From the NCBI GenBank assembly GCA_000708835.1, contig DF237579.1, positions 1-49,239 on the forward strand: 49,239 nt of DNA, in the 5' to 3' direction. This stretch comes from Klebsormidium nitens. Lineage: Eukaryota; Streptophyta; Klebsormidiophyceae; Klebsormidiales; Klebsormidiaceae. The notes beneath the pieces are model-generated. The model did not search any database and was not told where the DNA came from. It worked only from the letters and a program-made list of their open reading frames with translations. A program made the position numbers and the translations under genes. Of the stretch, positions 43,801-49,239 are shown in pieces (within the stretch, counting starts at the first letter, position 1; each line of letters starts with the position of its first letter).

Positions 43801-45814
43801 GCTTTCGACAACGAAATGCAAGCTCGAGGACGTTGCAGCCAAGCTGCGGTTCGAATCGAACGCGAGGGGGTGCGCCGAGAAAGACAACGAACGGCTGCGA
43901 TCGGAGAGTGCGAAAGTAGAGGAGGCTCTAAAGAGCACCCGCGGGGCATTAGAAACGACTGACACAAGATTGAAGGAAAGTAAAGAGGAGCTTCTCGCAG
44001 CGAGGGCCGAAATGGAGGGCGTAAAGCGCGCGGTCGAGTGGGCCGAGAAACGCGCCGATGAGGCGAAACGAGCTGCTGACGTGGCGGCCGATCGCGCGAC
44101 CGCCGAGCATCGGACGGTCGAGAAGCTGATGGCCGAGATCGAAGGGTGGAGGGCGAAGAACGAGGCGTTGGAGGCTGACTTGGCGGGACACGTGGCAGCC
44201 CGGGAGCAGCAACTAGAGGCGGCGGTGCGGCGGGAGGTGGCGGCGAGAGACGAGTACGAGGAAAGGGAAAGGCGACTGATAATGAAACTGGACGGAAAAG
44301 AGAGGGAATGGCTGGAAGCTCGGGAGAAGAGCCAGGTGAGGGACGGAATCGTTTTCGTGTGGAAAGATGATCGGAATTGAGCGGTTGGAGTCGAAGGCGC
44401 TGTGCGTGATCTCGCATGTTAGCGTGAATTAGAGGAGTCAAAACGAATTCAGGAATCATGAAGACGCCACGACAATGAAGCGCTGAGCAGTTCGAGCTTT
44501 CAGGACTCGAGGGTTTCAGGGTCTCTAGTACTGGAAGGTCGCTGCATTGGGGCTGTGAATTGGAATAGTGGTACAAATTAAGGCCGGAAGCAGATTCGAG
44601 AACACGTTCAAACTATCTGAGGGAAGCGGGTGCCGCATCGAGCTTGTTATAGTCTTTCCGTAGGATAACATCGTCGGGTGGCTTCACTTCATAAGAGGTA
44701 AAAGCGACGCAAAGTTGAGGTTCACTCAATGACGGCAAAGAGCGGCCAACGCACAGGTATAGGCTGTGCTGTATCGCTAATACTGCTTTGCACATTCTTT
44801 CTTGCTTGCTTTCTTTACGGCGTGCTCAGCATCGCTCATTTCATCTACCCCTGCATGATCCCGTCGAGACGTTCATTGGATGCCGCCCCTAGCTGCTCTA
44901 ATAGACGGAAGCTAAAGCTGCGCCCTTTGCTCTGTAGGAGCATAACAGCGAGCGCGCAACCTCGCGCGCGGACCTGGACCGCGCCCTGGAGAAAGTGCGC
45001 GTTCTGGAGGCGCAGGCGCGCGACGCCCAGGACACGCTCCGGCGCGCGATGCGCGCGCGCGAGGAGGCGGAGGGTGCGGCCAGCAAGGCGGCCGCGGACG
45101 CGGCCGCTGCGCGCGCGAAGGCCGCGACGCTGAGGAAAGAGAACGCGGCCATGATGGCGAACTACGACGCGTGGCTGAGAACGCTGGTCAAGAGTTCGAG
45201 GTGAGGAGATCTTTCTGGGATTCGAGAGCGAAGTAAGAACTGCCTTGCCATGTTTCGTCGTCTCCTGATCAGCTCAAACTTAAGAACTAGAGTAGTGGGT
45301 GACGTTGCTGTAAGGTCGATCTGTTCATGCAATTCCTCCGAACACCCTGAAACTTTGTACGTCGACTACAATATCAATCTACTATAGCAGTGTGACCAAT
45401 CCGGGTAAGGTTCCCAACACCTGGAGAGTGCAAGGCCGTGTCCTTCTCGCGTGACAAAGACAAATGGCTCATTGTCTTCGTTTGAGTCTGCTCCTCTTTG
45501 TATCCGTTCCTCTGAATCGCTAGGTTTTCCAGACAACGTTTCATGGAAATCCACTTTCTGCTTGCAGGTTAACTCGCCCGCTAACCAAAGTTGCGTCAGC
45601 ACTGCACGAAGCCGCTTACGAGTCGGTGCCGTTCTTTCGTTCCGTCCGGACAAACCACGAGCGGGGGGATGCGGCTCAGTACATGTCCAGTCCGGAAAGA
45701 GATCCCCCCAGAAAGGACTACTTTGCAGCCCACAGGAAATATGAATCTTCAAGAGAAAGGACAGCCCAAAGAAACACGTATGCCGCTGACGACAGTAGCA
45801 ATAGTGGCGACTGA
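40814..45814 (+). CDS. Long coiled-coil protein, candidate ciliary or cytoskeletal component
   Basis: Exons 40814-40849, 41122-41250, 41484-41732, 42302-42754, 43292-44335, 44938-45200 and 45568-45814 join in frame to about 806 aa. Exons 3-6 are almost continuous heptad-like coiled coil rich in Glu, Arg, Ala and Leu (for example LEEERLTEERQGRERAEGAA, LEQLLERVLQKKAEREQENR), running from about residue 85 to 725. The C-terminal 80 residues are non-coiled and basic/polar (PFFRSVRTNHERGDAAQYM, SSPERDPPRKDYFAAHRKY). I do not recognise the family. The first two exons are less certain because they rest only on phase and splice sites. The gene diverges from kinesin-9, so a ciliary or basal-body role is an inference from neighbours only. 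Confidence 0.75.
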
Positions 45815-46288
45815 GGGTTGCTGCGATGGTCATGTTGAGTCCCTTGAATCACATTGAAACTTGTGCACTGCAGATCCTAAACAAAATATTCATCTATGCT
45901 GCTGACCGAAGATTCGTCCTAGCTGGACGGCTCTGCCTGTTTCGGCAGGATTACGGCAGCCCGGCCGGTCGCCGAGTTTTGTCGATAGATACCGTCTTCT
46001 CAAAGCACCACCATGAATGACCGACTGACGAGATTAGCATTAGTCACCGTCATTGATTGCCAGCCAGCTGATCAAGACACGATCTAGCTCGTGGAAGCGC
46101 AGCTAGAAATACGGCACTTTACGGGGCTATTTAGGCGGCAGAGCTGATCACATTCAGCCTGTACTAATGAGTTGACTCAGACTATAATAGCTCGGCCGCC
46201 CAATACAACCGCAGTGACGGACAGGGTAAGTTGAGCTGCGGTCTCGAATAAGCACCTTGTACAGGATAGCTGCACACCGGCCCGAGCT

Positions 46289-46310
46289 TGTCAATCATGT
46301 ATGATTGACA
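46289..46310. repeat. Perfect 10-bp inverted repeat
   Basis: TGTCAATCAT and ATGATTGACA are perfect inverted arms with a 2-bp GT centre. It lies in intergenic DNA with many CATG words. It could be a cruciform or a remnant of a small transposon end. Confidence 0.8.
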
Positions 46311-46771
46311 TGTCAACGTGTAGCTCATGACTTGACCGTGTCCGGGATCATGGATGATGTGTGTATGCCGTATGAGTGACCTGGAATGACGTATCATTTT
46401 CATTTTCGCCGTTAGCCCGAGCGTATCAGTCTAATCATCGACATGATATCGCATCGACATAAGACCGCATGACAACCGTACACACAAATCATATACGATT
46501 GGGTTGAGAAGGCCGCGCGCGCGGACTCCACATGTCTTAATTTTAATTCAATAATCCTCTATAGGTGCGCTTGGTCATCATTCAGAGCTTCAACCGACGA
46601 GTTCAAATGCAGCCTATAGCTGCACATTTGGCAGCCGCCAACAACCACTAGTTCTAGCTACGATCCACGACGGTTACTGTAAGACCGGTCTTACAATCGG
46701 TAAACTCTATAGTACGTGCGGACAGAACCCTCGCCATCCCCGCGCGCCGCCATGCAAGCGGTGCTAGGGAC

Positions 46772-46959
46772 ATGTGGCGCACGGTGAAGCGCGAGCCGCT
46801 GGTGGCGCTCGCGAGCGCGGGCCTCGCGGGGGCCCTGCTCACATGCCGGTGGTCGCCGAAAAGAAGCGGCAGATCCTGGCGCTGCGCCATGCCAACAAAT
46901 TCTTGCATCACATTATGAATCAGCACTGCATCCAACATCTGTTGATCCTAGTTGTGTAA
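46772..46959 (+). pseudogene. GC-rich coding-like fragment, possibly a broken small membrane protein
   Basis: Starting at ATG 46772 the frame reads MWRTVKREPLVALASAGLAG then ALL, a short charged lead and a hydrophobic span. After CTGCTC at 46840 that frame degrades, but skipping five bases (46841-46845) gives PVVAEKKRQILALRHANKF and on to a stop at 46957-46959. The pattern of basic residues, EP, one hydrophobic helix, then LPVV and basic residues resembles small single-span complex I or HIG1-like inner-membrane proteins. The five-base break and its isolated GC-rich patch suggest a decayed copy. It may instead be chance or an unseen exon. Confidence 0.3.
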
Positions 46960-47456
46960 CTTTGTGTGACTTTGGTCACACGCGTTAGTACGTGGCTGCA
47001 ATATCGGCCTGTTCCGCGGTTGGTGCTGTTCCAGATTTGCAGGCCGCGCCGCAAAAATATATTTCCATCATTCTGACAAGCAGACTCTTGCATCTAAAAT
47101 TGCGCATTGAGAATCCAATTCAGTGAAGAAAGTACTCAAAATAAAAGTTGACCGTCGTATGTACAAGCTAAAGCTAGTTAAAGCTAGCCTCGCCACCCAG
47201 GTTAATCCAGAACTATGCAACCCGGACCAAGCGCCAGAGGAGGGCTGCCACTCGACTTTTGATGACTTCTGACGAGCGGTGGCTGGCTGCCACAAGAACG
47301 TCCGCCTCTTCAAACTACAACTATTGAATCAAGATGGTGAGCACCCGACTTTCTTTTGGAGCTTTGTTTGCGCAAGACCTTGACTCCTACACTAGATTCG
47401 ATTTCTATGCAACCCGCTATGACAACATTAATTTCAGATGGTATCCGCGTGTGTGG

Positions 47457-49013
<1,557 letters not shown>

Positions 49014-49239
49014 TTCTAGACGCTGCCCTTATTGCACGCTTGAACTCCGATTCCTTTTTGCAAAAACGTACCCTGATAGGAGACATAGGACGCTTTTGTC
49101 GCATGCCCAGACACCACTTAGGACCATGCCTGTCCTAAAACGCTGCAACAGCTCGTCAACGATGAGCGTCTTGACTCCTGCAGCTCTTGGCTGATCTGCA
49201 GCCAGAGAGTCCAGCTGGCTTCCTGGAACAGATGTCATT
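49014..49239. other. Upstream region of the E2 gene at the window edge
   Basis: This should be promoter or 5' UTR of the E2 gene. A minus-strand ORF open to the window edge (49029-49238) could be part of another exon; it has no recognisable motif and cannot be judged from this fragment. Confidence 0.3.

Larger units (their letters stand above)
45815..47456. other. Intergenic region between the coiled-coil and E2 genes
   Basis: The two genes converge here. It contains an inverted repeat (46289-46310), a CATG-rich patch at about 46260-46480 like the one near 9.7 kb, and a GC-rich coding-like fragment (46772-46959). Nothing else is supported. Confidence 0.5.

Noticed and set aside
43617-44576. 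319-residue minus-strand ORF
   Set aside because: It is the antisense of the coiled-coil exon 5; its Ser/Pro/Arg-rich composition is the expected mirror of Glu/Ala/Arg codons.

Overview
The window is nuclear DNA of a green-lineage eukaryote. Eight multi-exon genes can be traced exon by exon. Every junction is GT-AG with a consistent reading frame, apart from one acceptor in the carrier gene and one poorly supported acceptor in the methyltransferase gene. Most introns are about 200-900 bp and exons are GC-rich. A RAN1-type copper ATPase and a SABATH methyltransferase point to streptophytes. A radial-spoke ARM protein (RSPH14 type) and a kinesin-9 (KIF9 type) point to a lineage with motile cilia. 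A streptophyte alga of the Klebsormidium kind fits best; a spore plant with swimming sperm is the alternative. The species is an inference. No operons, CRISPR arrays, phage, rRNA or convincing tRNA were seen.

Layout: 1-1517 upstream DNA with a cluster of TTCGGA-like words; 1518-9337 (+) copper P1B-ATPase, 9 exons, 1049 aa; 10659-13955 (-) SABATH methyltransferase, 5 exons, about 396 aa; 14162-14437 (-) small F-box ORF with a TATA box; 15586-21241 (-) HAS1/DDX18-type DEAD-box helicase, 9 exons, 681 aa; 22062-25777 (+) mitochondrial-carrier-family protein of aspartate/glutamate-carrier type with a long N-terminal extension, 6 exons, about 520 aa; 25778-27253 intergenic with diverged repeats; 27254-32038 (+) RSPH14-like ARM protein, 8 exons, 359 aa; 32836-39845 (-) kinesin-9, 12 exons, 829 aa; 40814-45814 (+) long coiled-coil protein, 7 exons, about 806 aa; 47457-49013 (-) UBE2E-class ubiquitin-conjugating enzyme, 4 exons, 172 aa.

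Most of the genes are unrelated housekeeping functions (copper transport, ribosome biogenesis, metabolite transport, ubiquitin transfer). The exception is 27-46 kb, where RSPH14 and kinesin-9, two axonemal proteins, are convergent neighbours and the coiled-coil gene diverges from the kinesin start. That makes the coiled-coil protein a candidate ciliary component.

The most unusual pattern is structural. Six introns in five genes contain one or two degenerate copies of the beginning of the exon that follows, sometimes with the acceptor AG and intron end as well. Two of these copies have a usable AG acceptor and then an in-frame stop, so they would act as poison exons if spliced in. I do not see a multi-gene defence or biosynthetic system.
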